NCBI GenBank assembly: GCA_028532985.1
Contig: JANCIK010000009.1
Span: 310,001 to 374,000 of the forward strand
DNA: 64,000 nt
DNA from: Stropharia rugosoannulata
Taxonomy: Eukaryota; Basidiomycota; Agaricomycetes; Agaricales; Strophariaceae
Reading direction: 5' to 3'
Below the pieces are notes generated by a model. The model saw only the letters and a list, made by a program, of their open reading frames with translations. It was not told the DNA's origin and did not search any database. The number at the start of each line of letters is the position of its first letter. Within the stretch, counting starts at the first letter, position 1. This document shows positions 37,693-49,385 of the stretch, piece after piece. Made by a program: the position numbers and the translations under genes.

Positions 37693-40600
37693 TCAAACTC
37701 TGTTGTGTCGTGTTCTCCACCGGCCTGTTGATTTGAAGAACGTAAGTATAGCTTTTGCTTTCTCTGGGTCAATTAGGCATTCTCTCGGCCGTTTGAGTCC
37801 TCTGATGAATACTGTCTTCTTTAGCAGTTTTCGTTGTGTCTCGTATGCTGGGCAGGTACGGGTCATGTGTTCGATGGTTTCTCGCAGGTGTAGGTTGCAC
37901 GCCCTACAGTGGGGGGATTCTTCTAGCCTCATTCTGTGAAGTTCGGCCCGTAGTGGTATAATGCCCGTTCGGAGCTGCGTTAGAAGACTGGAGTTGTTCC
38001 TGTCGAGTGTTTTAGCAGTTTTGAAGTAGGAAACATGTGGGAACTCAGCGTCGATTTGGTCCATTGCTATGTGTCTTGATTCGTTCTTTGAGTCTCTCTC
38101 TTTCCACCATTCTTGCCAAATTTCTGTGCGCTGCTTCTTCGCGTTTTGGCGCAATGTTGAAGCACTGATTGGTAGCTTTTTGTGAAGTTGTCTGGGAAGC
38201 CATATTGTGGGGGTGGCTCGTTTCTGTGCTGCCTCTTTAGCCTCTTTATCTGCTCGTTCGTTACCTGCTATGTTACTGTGAGCTGAAATCCATTTGATGG
38301 TAAAGCGGTTTCGCTGGGTGATAGGGTTTTTCAGAGTGTTGGTGATGGAGCGGAAGGTACTCATCAGATGTTGGCCCGGCCCCTGTATGTCCTTCGCCGT
38401 TGCCGTGATAGCGCTTTGGCAGTCTGTGTATACCTCGATTGTTCCGTTTGCTTGATTGGCGTTGTCGAGTCTTCTGATGAGGTGAGCTGCAAGTATTAGA
38501 CCCACTCCTTCTGCATCATATGTCGAGTATTCATTGCTAGGCCCTAGATAGTATCGGAGTGTGTTAGTGGGGTCACTATTACCTTTTCTGTACATTACTG
38601 CTGCGGCTCCTACCCCGTCTTCGAATCCTGAGCCGTCTGTGTATATTCTGATGTCTGCTGTGGATGAAGCTTCTTGTTCTATTGTGTCTTCTCTGCTATC
38701 GGCTATGTGGGTGCTGAACCGGTGTTTGGCTGCTGGTGACAGTGTGAAGGGTTTTATCTTCTCGGTTGTTCTGGGTGACAGCCCGAAGATGCGGATGAGT
38801 TTTGTTACCTGTGTTTCGTTGGATCTAGGTTGAGGGGGGAGGGGCTGACGTATGAGGGTATAGTTTGGGTGTGTCTTCGGGAGGGTTGTGAATCGGATGG
38901 CTGCTCTATGGCATATGTGGCGTAGTGTCGCTTTCATACATGGGATGTTGGCATGTGCTTCGGCGACGTCTCCAGCTGTAGCCTTCATGGCACCCGTTAT
39001 TGATATGCATGCTTTTGCCTGGATACTTGCCATCCTTTTAGTGGCTGCTACCGACCCCGAGTTGTGTTGTCGTCCCTCGTTCTTTTGGATGGGGGTGTAC
39101 CAGACATCCAATGCGTAGGTTAGTTTGGGTATTCCGACTGAGAGATATAGTTGTCGCATTAGGTTCAGCCTGACTCCTGTGGATGGTCGTGTTAGTCGTT
39201 TAAACATTAGTACCCATTTGAGTGCGTTTTCGGTTGCCCGCTGCAGTTGGGCCTTCCAGCGAAGTTCTGGGTCCATTATAATCCCGAGGTATTTGTAGGT
39301 TTCTACTGTCTCGATCTTCCCGCCCCGTACTATTAGTTCAGGTGCTGTTTCTCGTAGTTTTGACTTTACTCCTGTTCCGGGGTCAGTGTACATACGCTTA
39401 GAGAAGTGCATGACTGCATTTTTGCTGATTTCGAATCGTGAGTTGTGGCTTTCCGACCAGTCATAGGCGCCTCCTTCGCGCTCCATCATGTCTCTGAGTG
39501 TTTTTACTGTCTCCTCAAATGTGTTACCTATTGCTATCAGTGCTGCATCATCTACGTAGCCGATTGCGTCCTCTCTACTTGCACTGTTGGGGATTTCAAG
39601 TATGTCAGCGTTGTATAGGATATAGATGATCATGGAGAGGGGGCATCCTTGCCCGATACCGTTGTTCATGGTGATGAATGCGGATAGGAAGTCGTCGAAT
39701 CGGAGTTTGGTCTGCCTGCCATCCAGCATTTTCTCGATTATGCGTATGTATTGTTCGGGGATTCGTCGCTTTCTCATGTTGTGGATAACCCGTTCCGTTA
39801 CTGCATTAGGGAATGCTCCTTCGACATCGAGGAAGAGGACTGATACCACCTTGCCTTTTTGCCACGCTTTGTTGATGGTCGCTGTCAGATAGTGTAGGGC
39901 ATCTGTTGTGGTTCTTCCCGGCCGTCCTCCAAAGTGGTTGTTGGGAAGGATGTTGTTGGTCTCAATTAGATAGGACATGTCTTCTGCGATTATTGCCGAG
40001 AGGAGCTTGGCTGTTGTTGATAGTAGTGCAATAGGCCTGTAGGCTTTGGGTTGTTGGTAGTCGGGTTTGCCGGGTTTCTTTAGGACGCAAGTTATTGAGT
40101 GCTTCCATTTCTCGTGGTACCATCCGTTCCGTAGTGCTGTATTGAATATTTTGGTCAGTATTGGGGCTATGATGTTGGCGGTTTTTTGAATCGCAATGTT
40201 GGGGATGCCGTCCAGGCCTGGAGCCCTGTATGGGGAGAGTGAGTTAATGTGTCGTTTGACGCGTTCAGTGTCTAGCGGTGTGGCCGGGGTCAGCGGTGTG
40301 GGGTACTGGTAGTTGGAGGGTATGCTTGAGTGGGCCGGTTTGGGGGGAAAGAATGACTTAGCTAGAAGCTTTGCTTTTTCTTCGTTGTCGGTAATCGTTG
40401 TGATTGTGCCATTAGCTTGCTTTTCCTTGAGCGAAGGGATTCTTGGACGCCCGCCGTCTCCTACTGGTTCTTTGATGTATTTGTTGGCTATCCACATTTC
40501 TCTTTCCGTGGCTTCCTCTAAAAAGTCCTCCCAGTGTTGCTTTTTTGTTTCGATGATGAGCTTTGCATATAGGGCTTGGTGTTCCTTCCATTTCTCGTGA

Positions 40601-40870
40601 GCGTCATGGTGTGGTAAGGCCCTGAATTTATATGAGAGACGACTTAGCTTGCTGCCCTTTCTTTTCATCTGAGTGAGTTCTGTTGTCCACCATCTCTTCG
40701 ACGATGGGAAAGGTCGGGTTAGCGGGACCTTGGCCTCTATTGTACGTTGCATTAGTTGGGTGAATTCTTCTACTGTCTTGTTGAACATTTCTTCGGATGT
40801 GATGTCTGCTTCCCAGTTTGTCTCGGATTCGTCAAGCCGTCTTCGTAGGTCTGACTCAAAGGCCGACCAG
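37693..40870 (-). pseudogene. LINE ORF2, 3' part: reverse transcriptase and RNase H
   Basis: This is the part of ORF2 downstream of the foldback. The open frame extends to 40953, but its first ~27 codons are foldback sequence. RT motifs: APGLDGIPN about 245, a NNHFGGRPGRTT region about 350, FLDVEGAFPN about 385, GQGCPLS about 440, and catalytic YVDD about residue 465. RNase H follows with IYTDGSG about 768, TDCQSA about 841 and HSNIAGNERAD about 892-902. Near the end there is a CRAC...H...C zinc-like motif. All catalytic residues are present and no stop or frameshift is seen. It is non-functional only because it is separated from the endonuclease half. Confidence 0.85.
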
Positions 40871-41638
40871 TATGGCGGTCCATGTGTACTTTTATTCCGC
40901 GCAATTTTATGAACTATATATTGCCCCGCGCAATTTCTAAGTGCCCCGCGCAATTTCTAAATGCCCCGCAGAAATTTGAAGTGCCCCGCAGAAGTTGAAA
41001 TTCCGCGCGCGCAGAAATGCGGTGTCTGAAATCTGCGCGGGGTGAGTTTTTCGAGTCAAATACACATTTTTTGTCCAAAAGCATGCATAGAAATGCCCGC
41101 GCGGAATTTTTACACTGCGCGCAGAAATTTCATGCAAAGTGTCTGTTGCGCGCGCAGAAGTTGAGAAATTGACTTGTACTCACATTTTGGACGTGCCGAT
41201 GTGCCGGAGCTGGGTTTTGATGATGTAAGTGATGCTGTCGGCATCACGGAGCCTGGCATTTCCGACCGTATCACTTACATCATCAAATCCCAGCTCCGGC
41301 ACGTCGGCACGTCAAAAATGTGAGTACAAGTCAATTTCTCAATTTCTGCGCGCGCAACACATACCTTGCATTAAATTTCTGCGCGCAGTGTAAAAATTCC
41401 GCGCGGGCATTTCTATGCATGCTTTTGAACAAAAAACATGTATTTGACTCGAAAAACTCACCCCGCGCAGATTTCAGACACTGCATTTCTGCGCGCGCGG
41501 AATTTCAACTTCTGTGGGGCACTTCAAATTTCTGCGGGGCATTTAGAAATTCCGCGGGGCACTTAGATATTCTGCGGGGCACAAGATTGATCAAAAAATT
41601 GCGCGGAATAAAAGTACACATGGACCGCCATAGACCAG
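40865..41638. mobile_element. Foldback (hairpin) element in LINE ORF2, with GACCAG duplication
   Basis: The element is 40871-41632 (762 bp). GACCAG flanks it at 40865-40870 and 41633-41638. Its ends are TATGGCGGTCC and GGACCGCCATA. The arms (about 40871-41233 and 41270-41632) are near-perfect reverse complements meeting at a loop of about 36 bp. The arms contain short degenerate direct repeats of about 20 bp around CCCCGCGCAATTTC / CCCCGCAGAAATTT. No coding capacity. Removing the element and one GACCAG brings the two halves of ORF2 into a single frame, which proves the insertion. Confidence 0.9.
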
Positions 41639-42477
41639 TCTGTCAGTCGGAAGTTCCGTTTGTCTTCTCGTGGGGCTAGGGTTTTGGAGACATCCAGTAT
41701 TGTGCCTATTGGGAAATGATCAGTCTTGGGTGGACGTAGATGAGAGAGTACTTCGCATTTGATGACCAGGTCGTCGAGGCCTAGTGATCCGAACACGTTG
41801 TCCGGTCTGGAGAAAGATCCCGTGGCCCAGTGTTGCAAGGTCGGTATGCCCTTCGGTAGTAGCATGGACATGTTCCATTTGGCTTGGATTTCTATAAGGC
41901 GGTCTGCGTCTTCTAATGCTTTGCTGGTGAACAGTCTCGCTCCGTCTTTGTCATTGTCCCATAAGGGGTGATGTCTATTGAAGTCTCCGCACCATAGTAC
42001 GTGCTTATCGGTACCATAGAGGTTGTCGAGGTGTTGTTCAATGTAGTTGTCGAGTGCTGTTTGGGCGCTATCATTGTTGCAGTCATTGTATATGTTAAAG
42101 ATGGTAAGCGTCCCTGTAGGCAGATCAATCTGTACTGCTGTGATGTCAGTTGTATTTGGGATTGTGATTGCGCGCCATGAGTTTGTACTTAGCTCTGCAT
42201 TCACCCATATAGCTGATCGTACCCCTTTCTTCCGTCGGAGTTCCCCTTCCGGGTAGACCTGTCGAAAGCCTGACGGTGTTGCAACGTTCTGGTAGTAATT
42301 GACATGTGGTTCCTGGATTAATAGTATATCCCATTCGTCTTTCAGAGTGTCGTTTATTAGGGCGAGATGCGCTTGTTGAGACTTGCATAGATTAGCTTGT
42401 AGTATGCGTAGATTAGAAGGCGATATGGTGTTTATTGAGTGTACATTATTGTCGTCGGTTTGGTTGTTGGTATTCAT
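41639..42477 (-). pseudogene. LINE ORF2, 5' part: APE-type endonuclease
   Basis: Starts at ATG 42477 (the open frame runs to 41563, where it ends in foldback sequence). Endonuclease/exonuclease/phosphatase motifs in order: LQANL about 30, IQEPHV about 55, a central block ending CGDFNRHH about 165-170, a FSRPDNV segment about 229, and DHFPIG about 262. This nuclease nicks target DNA for target-primed reverse transcription. ORF2's ATG overlaps the stop of ORF1 as ATGA. Confidence 0.85.
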
Positions 42478-43961
42478 TGAGGTGTGGGTGGGGGGGGCGT
42501 TGATTCGGTGCTGTTTTCGCCTGATTCGGGGGAGGGCGAGCGAGTGCTGGCCGCGGTTGTTGCGTTCTGTGCAGTTAGTTCAGGGAAGTCCCCTCCCGTC
42601 CAGGTCCAGGGTGCGCTTGTAGGGAAGAATGGCATGGCATTGCTGGGGTTGCGCTGATCGAACTCTTTGCACTTCTTGACAAAGATTGGGCAGGTTCGGT
42701 CCGTTGCTGAGTGGCCTTCTATGCCGCATGGCTTGCAGAATCTGTTGGATTTGTTTGTGCATTCGCTGCTTCTGTGGTTGTGCGCGCAGTATTTGCAGGT
42801 TTCGTGTGTTTGCTTGCATTCCCTGGCAAAGTGGCCGTAGCACTGGCATTTGTGGCATCGGGTGGGCTCGATTTTGAGTTTCTCTGCTGGTCTCCTCGAC
42901 GAGTGTATTAGCACGCCTCTTGCCGCGAGGTAGTTGGCCCGTTCTTCGTTGGTGAGTGTGAGCAGTACGTTAGCGACTCGTTGCGTGTCGTTCCGGCGGC
43001 CTATCGCCTTCATCCACTTGATTTCGTGAATCATGTCGTCCGTCAGGTTGTTGTCTTCCATTATCTCCTCTCGTTCTTTTTCGAGGTTGCAGGTTATAGG
43101 TACGAATTTCACGACGATTTGGAATCTCCTCGGCACGTATTTGACCCCCCACCTTTTTGTGATCTCCTCCGTTCTCGTTTTCTGCCTGAGCCAGTCTGCC
43201 CCTTCCTCCGTTGTCATCTCGATTAATACCGATTTGAATTTGACGCTTTTTTCTAGGTGGAATATATTAAAGTCAGCGTCGGTGAGTTCATTGATAGTCC
43301 GTTGAATCACCTGCTTCATTGTTTTGCTGTCCTGTTCCAGTCTGAGTTCCCCTTGATCCCCTTCCAATGTTATCTTGACTTGACGCGCTGCAATCGCAGC
43401 CCTTGCAGCAACCACCGGGTTCGCCTTCGCCATTGCTCCACTCGCTGCGGCTATCTCACTCCATGTTCGTGGTCCCGTTGGTGTTTCGTGTGGTCGTTGT
43501 TTTGCCTGTACTTTGTGCTGTACTGTGGTCCATAATTCTGTGGCATCCTTCAGTTGGGACTTAACTATGTCTTCTGTTGAAAGTTTTATCGCTGCGAGTT
43601 CCGACTGAAGTGATGTAGTGACATCCGCTTTGATTTGCGCGGCCATTGTGGCTATGGAAGTTCTGATGATTTCTTCGGTGTTGCCCCGGGCCGTGAGTAG
43701 TTCCGTCATTACTAGGGCTATTGCTGAGATGGTACGTTTGTAGTCGTTGTTCGACCTGGCATCTGTTGGCGTTTCTGACGTCGCATATGTCCTGAGTGCT
43801 GTTAGGAATGTTTCCACGTCATGTATGTCGTCGTTGTGTGATAGCACATTGAGTCTCTCGAGTATTTCAATCGATTCCTTCGCGTCCTTTGGCAGGTGTA
43901 AGTCGCTGCGTGTGTTCGGCCGCGCCACGTTTTGTGACGGCGTCCCATTCTTAGGTGGCAT
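42474..43961 (-). CDS. LINE ORF1: gag-like protein with three zinc knuckles
   Basis: The protein has 495 residues. The N-terminal half is helical and charged. A central RNA-binding-like segment (about 225-310) is followed by three cysteine clusters at about 375-435: CHKCQCYGHFAREC, CKYCAHNHRSSEC and CKPCGIEGHSATDRTC. The C-terminal tail is Ser/Pro-rich. Such ORF1 proteins bind LINE RNA. The stop overlaps the ORF2 start (ATGA), which suggests stop-and-restart or frameshift translation of ORF2. Intact. Confidence 0.85.
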   Translation of the reverse strand: MPPKNGTPSQNVARPNTRSDLHLPKDAKESIEILERLNVLSHNDDIHDVETFLTALRTYATSETPTDARSNNDYKRTISAIALVMTELLTARGNTEEIIRTSIATMAAQIKADVTTSLQSELAAIKLSTEDIVKSQLKDATELWTTVQHKVQAKQRPHETPTGPRTWSEIAAASGAMAKANPVVAARAAIAARQVKITLEGDQGELRLEQDSKTMKQVIQRTINELTDADFNIFHLEKSVKFKSVLIEMTTEEGADWLRQKTRTEEITKRWGVKYVPRRFQIVVKFVPITCNLEKEREEIMEDNNLTDDMIHEIKWMKAIGRRNDTQRVANVLLTLTNEERANYLAARGVLIHSSRRPAEKLKIEPTRCHKCQCYGHFARECKQTHETCKYCAHNHRSSECTNKSNRFCKPCGIEGHSATDRTCPIFVKKCKEFDQRNPSNAMPFFPTSAPWTWTGGDFPELTAQNATTAASTRSPSPESGENSTESTPPPPTPQ

Positions 43962-44105
43962 GAAGAGTCTAATCGAGGACTGAATCGTTGCGTTGTGTAT
44001 AGTATGTGTGTAAATTGTATGTTTTATTGCTACTACGATGCTCTACGAGTCACTGAGGGCCTTATGTGGCTGTGTAACGTCGTGGTAAGAGATCAAGAAG
44101 CCTTT

Positions 44106-44117
44106 TAATCACTCCTT
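44106..44117. repeat. LINE target-site duplication, right
   Basis: TAATCACTCCTT, identical to 37252-37263. It borders the 5' end of the LINE. Confidence 0.9.
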
Positions 44118-47100
44118 ACCTTTGTGCTCTGCAATCCTCAGGTCTGAATGCTTGCGTACCCGCGCACACGGATGTATACTGGCTGGCGTGCTTTCACCCG
44201 CCTTCCGAGGACGGCTCATACGACTTCCAAGCATATATTATGATGTACATTACACATTCGACTTCAGCCCGCTGTTCGTGCCTCCATTGTCCGCGCTGCA
44301 TAACTGTGCGTGGCGCTTTCCCTTCACCCTGCAGGTGCAACTTGTCCCCGAGGCAGCGTCGAGCCAAGTATCCGCAGTGCTCTTTCTGGGTTCTACAGGC
44401 CTTTTCCGGTGAGACCATGTCCACCCCCTTCGTCGCAGCCAGTGGCCCACCTCCCGCGCCGTCCTTTCTTGCTTACCCTCTACCCGGTGTGTTCCCTGCA
44501 AATATATGTGTTCACACTTGTTCCGACTATGTCTTGCCCCTCTCGGTCATGTGTATCTGTGTCTTGCAGTGCCCTCCGTCTCGTTTGCCCTCCCCGGGCT
44601 ATGTGTGACTCGACTGGATCGCCTCACGCACGCTCCTGCTCTCCACAGACATATATTGTGTCTGCCACCAGTTCCGCTCCAGCTTCTTACCCATCCATCA
44701 AGTATATCGTTAACCTACCAGCCGCCTCCTGCGGTGTCCTCACTTGGTCCTCCTACACGCACGCTTGTCCACTCCGACTGTATGCATTGTGACTCATGCC
44801 CACGACGTCTCTTCTATTGTCGTATGCCTGTTCAATCTGGTACCCCCCGATTACCTTCACTTCCGGCCCTGCCACTCCTACTCGTCGCTGTACAGACTCG
44901 TATATATCGCGCCCCTTTCTTGCTAAGCTCCAATGTGCCCTCTCCACTTAAGGTTGCTCTCCCTACTTGAAGTCACCTCCCGCGGTATCCATTGCCTTCA
45001 CCCTATATTCTGGATGTATTTGTTTCTAATTCTCATTGCTGCTTCAGCTGCTTGCACGCAGTGTATCGGAAGTAGCGCCGCCCCTCTCAGGTATTCTCCG
45101 TTGCTTTTCCTCTGTGATGGAGGATATTTGGGTCCCAGAGACGACGTATGTTTACAATGCGAACAGACGCCCAGATGCCCGAGTTCTCGCCCTCGACCGT
45201 CCCCGCCCTCGCTCTGTGCTGTCCTCGCCTCGTCATGAGTTCAGAGTAGTCATACATACTACAGCTCATGTATGCGCATCTTCCCAAGATTTAGCAGCGC
45301 TAGAAGCTCTTGACTATGAGTTATATGTAGATATTGTATATCGTGATATACTTATTCACTGTGGTTACAATGAGGCCAGATGCGTCGAGTGCCAGATCTA
45401 TTTTTGGTTCGGGCGGGCGATGCCGGCCGTCGGCTCAAGGGAACACTGTACGCTACACAGCCACGTCTGTCGTTTTCGTCGTCCCCCCCTCTACGTACCA
45501 GGCGATCTACCCCTGAGAGACTTATGCTTATCGTGATCGCGTTTTCGAACATGGCTGGCTGGGGAACTTGAGTTTGGACCTGCGCACGACACGAATACGA
45601 GGACAAGAATTATAATCTGAATAAAGTAAACAAGAACGGGGACGACTGCGCTGGGGAAGCGGGAGGCCCGGAGAGCGACTGGGACGCGTCACTGCGACGT
45701 GTATTGCGTTCCCGTACAGTGGACTTAGCTTGCAGGTTCTCAGGGCTGGTATTTGGTACGTGTCTGTAATGCCTATGCACCAGACTGAATGGTTTACGGT
45801 TCTTACTACCCTATCCAATTTCTAGGGCCTGTCGCATTCTCATCCCTCCCTCGTCGCGCTTTGTGTCTCCGGGCTCATGGTACGCATGAGATATTCCGTC
45901 ATCTCTGCTCCGCACTTGTCTCGCCTCCCCCTTGACGGCCCTCTCTGCACGGCCCGCCAGCTCATGCGCGTCGCGTTCAACTTCTGTGGTTCGGCCTTCC
46001 TCGCAAAGTACCTCCCACAAAGACATGCCAGCTCACCCGCTTCCCCCGTAACATTCGACATGCATTACGCATCCCCCTTCACCCAGTCTTTCATGCGCAT
46101 ATATACCTCTATCTTGCGCGCATTATGCATACATCCGGTTGCGTCCCTCAGTCAACCAGCCCCTCGCGAGCTGCATTCAGTCCTCCTCTCATGCGCTACA
46201 TTCGTCGCTCCTGCAATCTCGCCCTGGTCCAGCCCCTGCCCCCGCCTCCGGTCCGCAATATATAGTCAGTGCAGTAGCTCGCGCCGCCATTGCGAGACTC
46301 GGGCGTGCCTCCTTGGTGCACAGTTCCGTGCATTCACGTTTCGTCCATTCGATCTGTTGCATTGCGTTGCATCGGTTGGGTCGCGTTCTATCCGCTCCAT
46401 CCCATCCCTCGCATTGCATCCCGTCCCCCGCACTGCATCGCATCGCGTAGCTTTGCAATATTTGTCGATGTACTGTCTCCGTCTCTCCTTGCGACCTGCG
46501 CAGCGAAGGCTCCACGCAAACGATGTCCACTGGCGTGCGGTCCCGAGGGCTAGCATGCGCGCACTGGTACGAGGACAGGAGGGGAGGCGGGGGATAGATG
46601 GAGAGCAAGCGTGAGGTCAGGTGGCCGGTGAGCAGGGATGCGGTAGGACATGGTTCAGTGCCGCGGAGGTCGGTGGGTGGGGGTGCGCAAGGACGTGAAG
46701 GGTCGGGTGGGTCGGCGGATGGTGATACATGATGGGTCGTTTGTTGGGTGGGGTGGTGGATGGGGACAATGGTGGTGCTTTGGGAGGTGATGGTGGGGAA
46801 GCAGACGTCCCGCTCGTCCGCACTCCATGCGTCGGCGTCGTGCTCACCAACACGGTCGTACGGCATTGCCGTCCCGTGGCTCACCTTGGCTAGCACGCAA
46901 GCGTGTATATGCGTCCCATTTCTGCTCTCGAGCTTGTCCGGTCAGGCCCCCTCCACCGTGTGACCGTCCAGCGACCTCCTGTGTCGTCCTGTCCTCGGTG
47001 TGTTTCTTGAAGACGTCTGACTGTATGCCCATTCGCACGCTCTGGAGAGCCCCGTGTCGACAGACCTCATCTGCCCACTTTAATGCATCCATCCTGTAGT

Positions 47101-48720
47101 TGCACCTTAGCCGCCGTTTCCCAGCGTGTTCAATGCACGCATCTGATTGTATGCGCATTCGTGCTTTCTCTCTTGAGCCCTTTCCCGTCCTACCTCGCCT
47201 TTCACAGCAAGTGGCTCTAGAGGCAATATATGTTCTTCACCTGTCTGCTTCAGTGCATACGGCGTAGTCGCGAATACAGCTTGTTGATACTTGCAGCCTG
47301 TCCCGTTCTGTAGGTGCATCTCCACTGCGTAAATGCGTCCAGCCAAGCGTGCGACGGGTCCCACGGGCTCCGCTCTCCTTGATACCTCCTCCAGCTAGAC
47401 CGTCTCCATCCCCTTCGTACCCTAGCCACTCGCCTATGTCCTGCGCCGTCCTGTCCTGCTCCCCCGCTCCCCAGCGTGTTCCCTGCAAATATATGTCCAC
47501 ACCCTCGTCCAGACTACATCTCAAGAGCCCCGCCTCACGCGGTTCTCTGACGCCATGTCCTGCGTTGCCCTCCATTTCCCTTCCCGCCAACTAAACGGCT
47601 GCAGACCTCATGGGGACATGCGTCGGCCGGTCCTCCGCATCGCGCGCACGGAGCTTATATATCATATCATGTCTTTAATCTGCTCCGCCCCGCCCGTCTA
47701 TGGAGCCGCCCCTCTGGAACATCCATCCCATTAACCTGCTTGGTCCCCACTACACGCATGCGCCCTCACTCCGACCGCATTCATCCTGACTTGCGCCCAC
47801 AGCGCGCAGTCGATGTTCTTCCAACCGCTCCGTCCGGCATCTCTGCACTGCTTTGTCCCTGCCATCCCATCCCATCCCTTCACTTCACTAGTCGATGCCC
47901 CCACTCTTCGCCTGCGGACTCATTTGCTTCGCATCCCCTGTGCTTGGTTCTGAAGTGCGCTCTTTGCTTGAAGTGCCTCTCGCGATGTTCATTGCTCCCC
48001 TGGTTTACAGGCCAGCTTATCGGTGCATGCATCTCATGCAGGCTATATCATGCTCTGACTGTATCGCGGGCGCAGGATATATTTATATTGTGCGCAGGCT
48101 TTATCTATCCCGTCCAGGTCTTGATTCATCCTCTAGCCCGTACACTAATGTATCCCAGTACGCCCGTCTGTGTCTGTGTATATCTAGCCCTGCCATGCAT
48201 CATGTGGTTGCGTATGCACAACTGCCACTGACCTCACCTGCGCGCACGGCTTCACATCTGCGCCCTTGCAGTTACATCGCACCACTCCGTTCCTATGAAG
48301 CCAAAGCTTCACCTCAGCGCCTGCGCAGGTTCGGCACACCAACACGCACCACGCTCTGATGCTCTCTGGGAATGTCCCTCGTCTGGTTCTGCTCTTGTTT
48401 CTGCTTCAACCTGAGCTCGCCTAATGGTGCGTTTTATAGAGTTTCCTTGGACCATCAGCGCTCTGCTAATCTTACTAGCTTAGTATCTTGGCTGCGGGAT
48501 AAAACTGCATGTACCAAGCTATTACTATTACCCTGCTCTGCTTCTTGCATTCTATGCCCTAGGCCTTAAAGTGCACCTTAAAATATGCTTTTTTTTTGTT
48601 GGAGATATACTGGTAAACTTTGAGAAGGGCTTTCCGTTTCTGTGTTCTGTCCTCCGCTGTCTCCGTCCTGGTCCCCGCCTACTTGTTCATCCGCCTCACG
48701 CGCTCACCGAGCACATACAT
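44118..48720. repeat. B block, copy 3
   Basis: Continues the block interrupted by the LINE and aligns with 20171-24860. G-rich tract at about 46570-46810. R module at 45400-45790. Long proline-rich minus frames at 46189-46896 mirror those at 22405-23061 and are not convincing genes. Confidence 0.7.
45400..45790 (+). repeat. R module copy
   Basis: Starts TCTATTTTTGGTTCGGGC. Near-identical to 21618-22010. Confidence 0.6.
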
Positions 48721-48924
48721 CATGTCGCGTCTTGTAGCTTCTCTGTCCGGCCCCACTCCAGTTCATTAACCCTTGCACGAGTACAATACCTGCCGTGTCT
48801 GTGACACATTGACACATGCTCGTCCCCCTTGCTTATCTCGGTGTGGATGGGCAGATGTTTGGGTATGCTTGAGTGCATAGGTGGACTGTGGGCCATAGGA
48901 TAGCCTACGTTTGCGTCGATCACT

Positions 48925-49248
48925 ATGCTGTCTCTGCTCAAGCGGTATTTATTTCTTCCTTTAATGCCCAGCTGCGCAACTCATGTACAGGGCTGGGTCA
49001 CAGAAAATGTAGGCACTGTCCATAGAGGGTTTCAGAGTAATCTTTCGCGCATGGCGTTCACCTTAAATACGCCTGAATATCCAACCGATTTGCGGATACT
49101 TCACAATTTGTATGTGGTTGTGGAAGTCGGTCGTCACGTTAATGTATGTCTCCAATTCTGTTTTGATATCCTGAGGGATACTGCTGCTAATGGGCATCAT
49201 CGTGACAACAATGTGAACATAGCCGAGGCTCCGTCCAAACGAGTGTAG
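48925..49248 (+). CDS. Hypothetical small ORF convergent with HET-5
   Basis: 107 residues. Sister of the frame at 25073-25417 and open over the same stretch. No domain or promoter is recognised. Listed because the frame is kept despite several substitutions. Confidence 0.25.
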   Translation: MLSLLKRYLFLPLMPSCATHVQGWVTENVGTVHRGFQSNLSRMAFTLNTPEYPTDLRILHNLYVVVEVGRHVNVCLQFCFDILRDTAANGHHRDNNVNIAEAPSKRV

Positions 49249-49385
49249 TTTGTCCTCCCAAGTCCCGATCAGTAAATTCTCTCAAAGTGTATATATGTCT
49301 GAAATGGTCAGAATACTCGATTGGGTTATACAAACTACAACATACATTCAGATACTGACAGGGAGAAGTAATACAAACATCAATT

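Larger units (their letters stand above)
37264..44105 (-). mobile_element. Full-length LINE retrotransposon (Tad1/I-like), with nested foldback
   Basis: Minus-strand order: 5' UTR of about 144 bp, ORF1 (43961-42474), ORF2 (42477-37693, interrupted), a 3' UTR of about 430 bp, and a short poly(A) tract next to the left duplication (seen as T's from 37264). Length is 6842 bp, or about 6.07 kb without the nested foldback and its duplication. An endonuclease-RT-RNase H order with a gag-like ORF1 bearing CCHC knuckles is typical of fungal Tad1 and related I-group LINEs. The exact clade is inference. Confidence 0.9.

Noticed and set aside
38561..40912. Several plus-strand frames of 76-95 codons within the LINE
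   Set aside because: They are shadows of the reverse transcriptase frame on the opposite strand.
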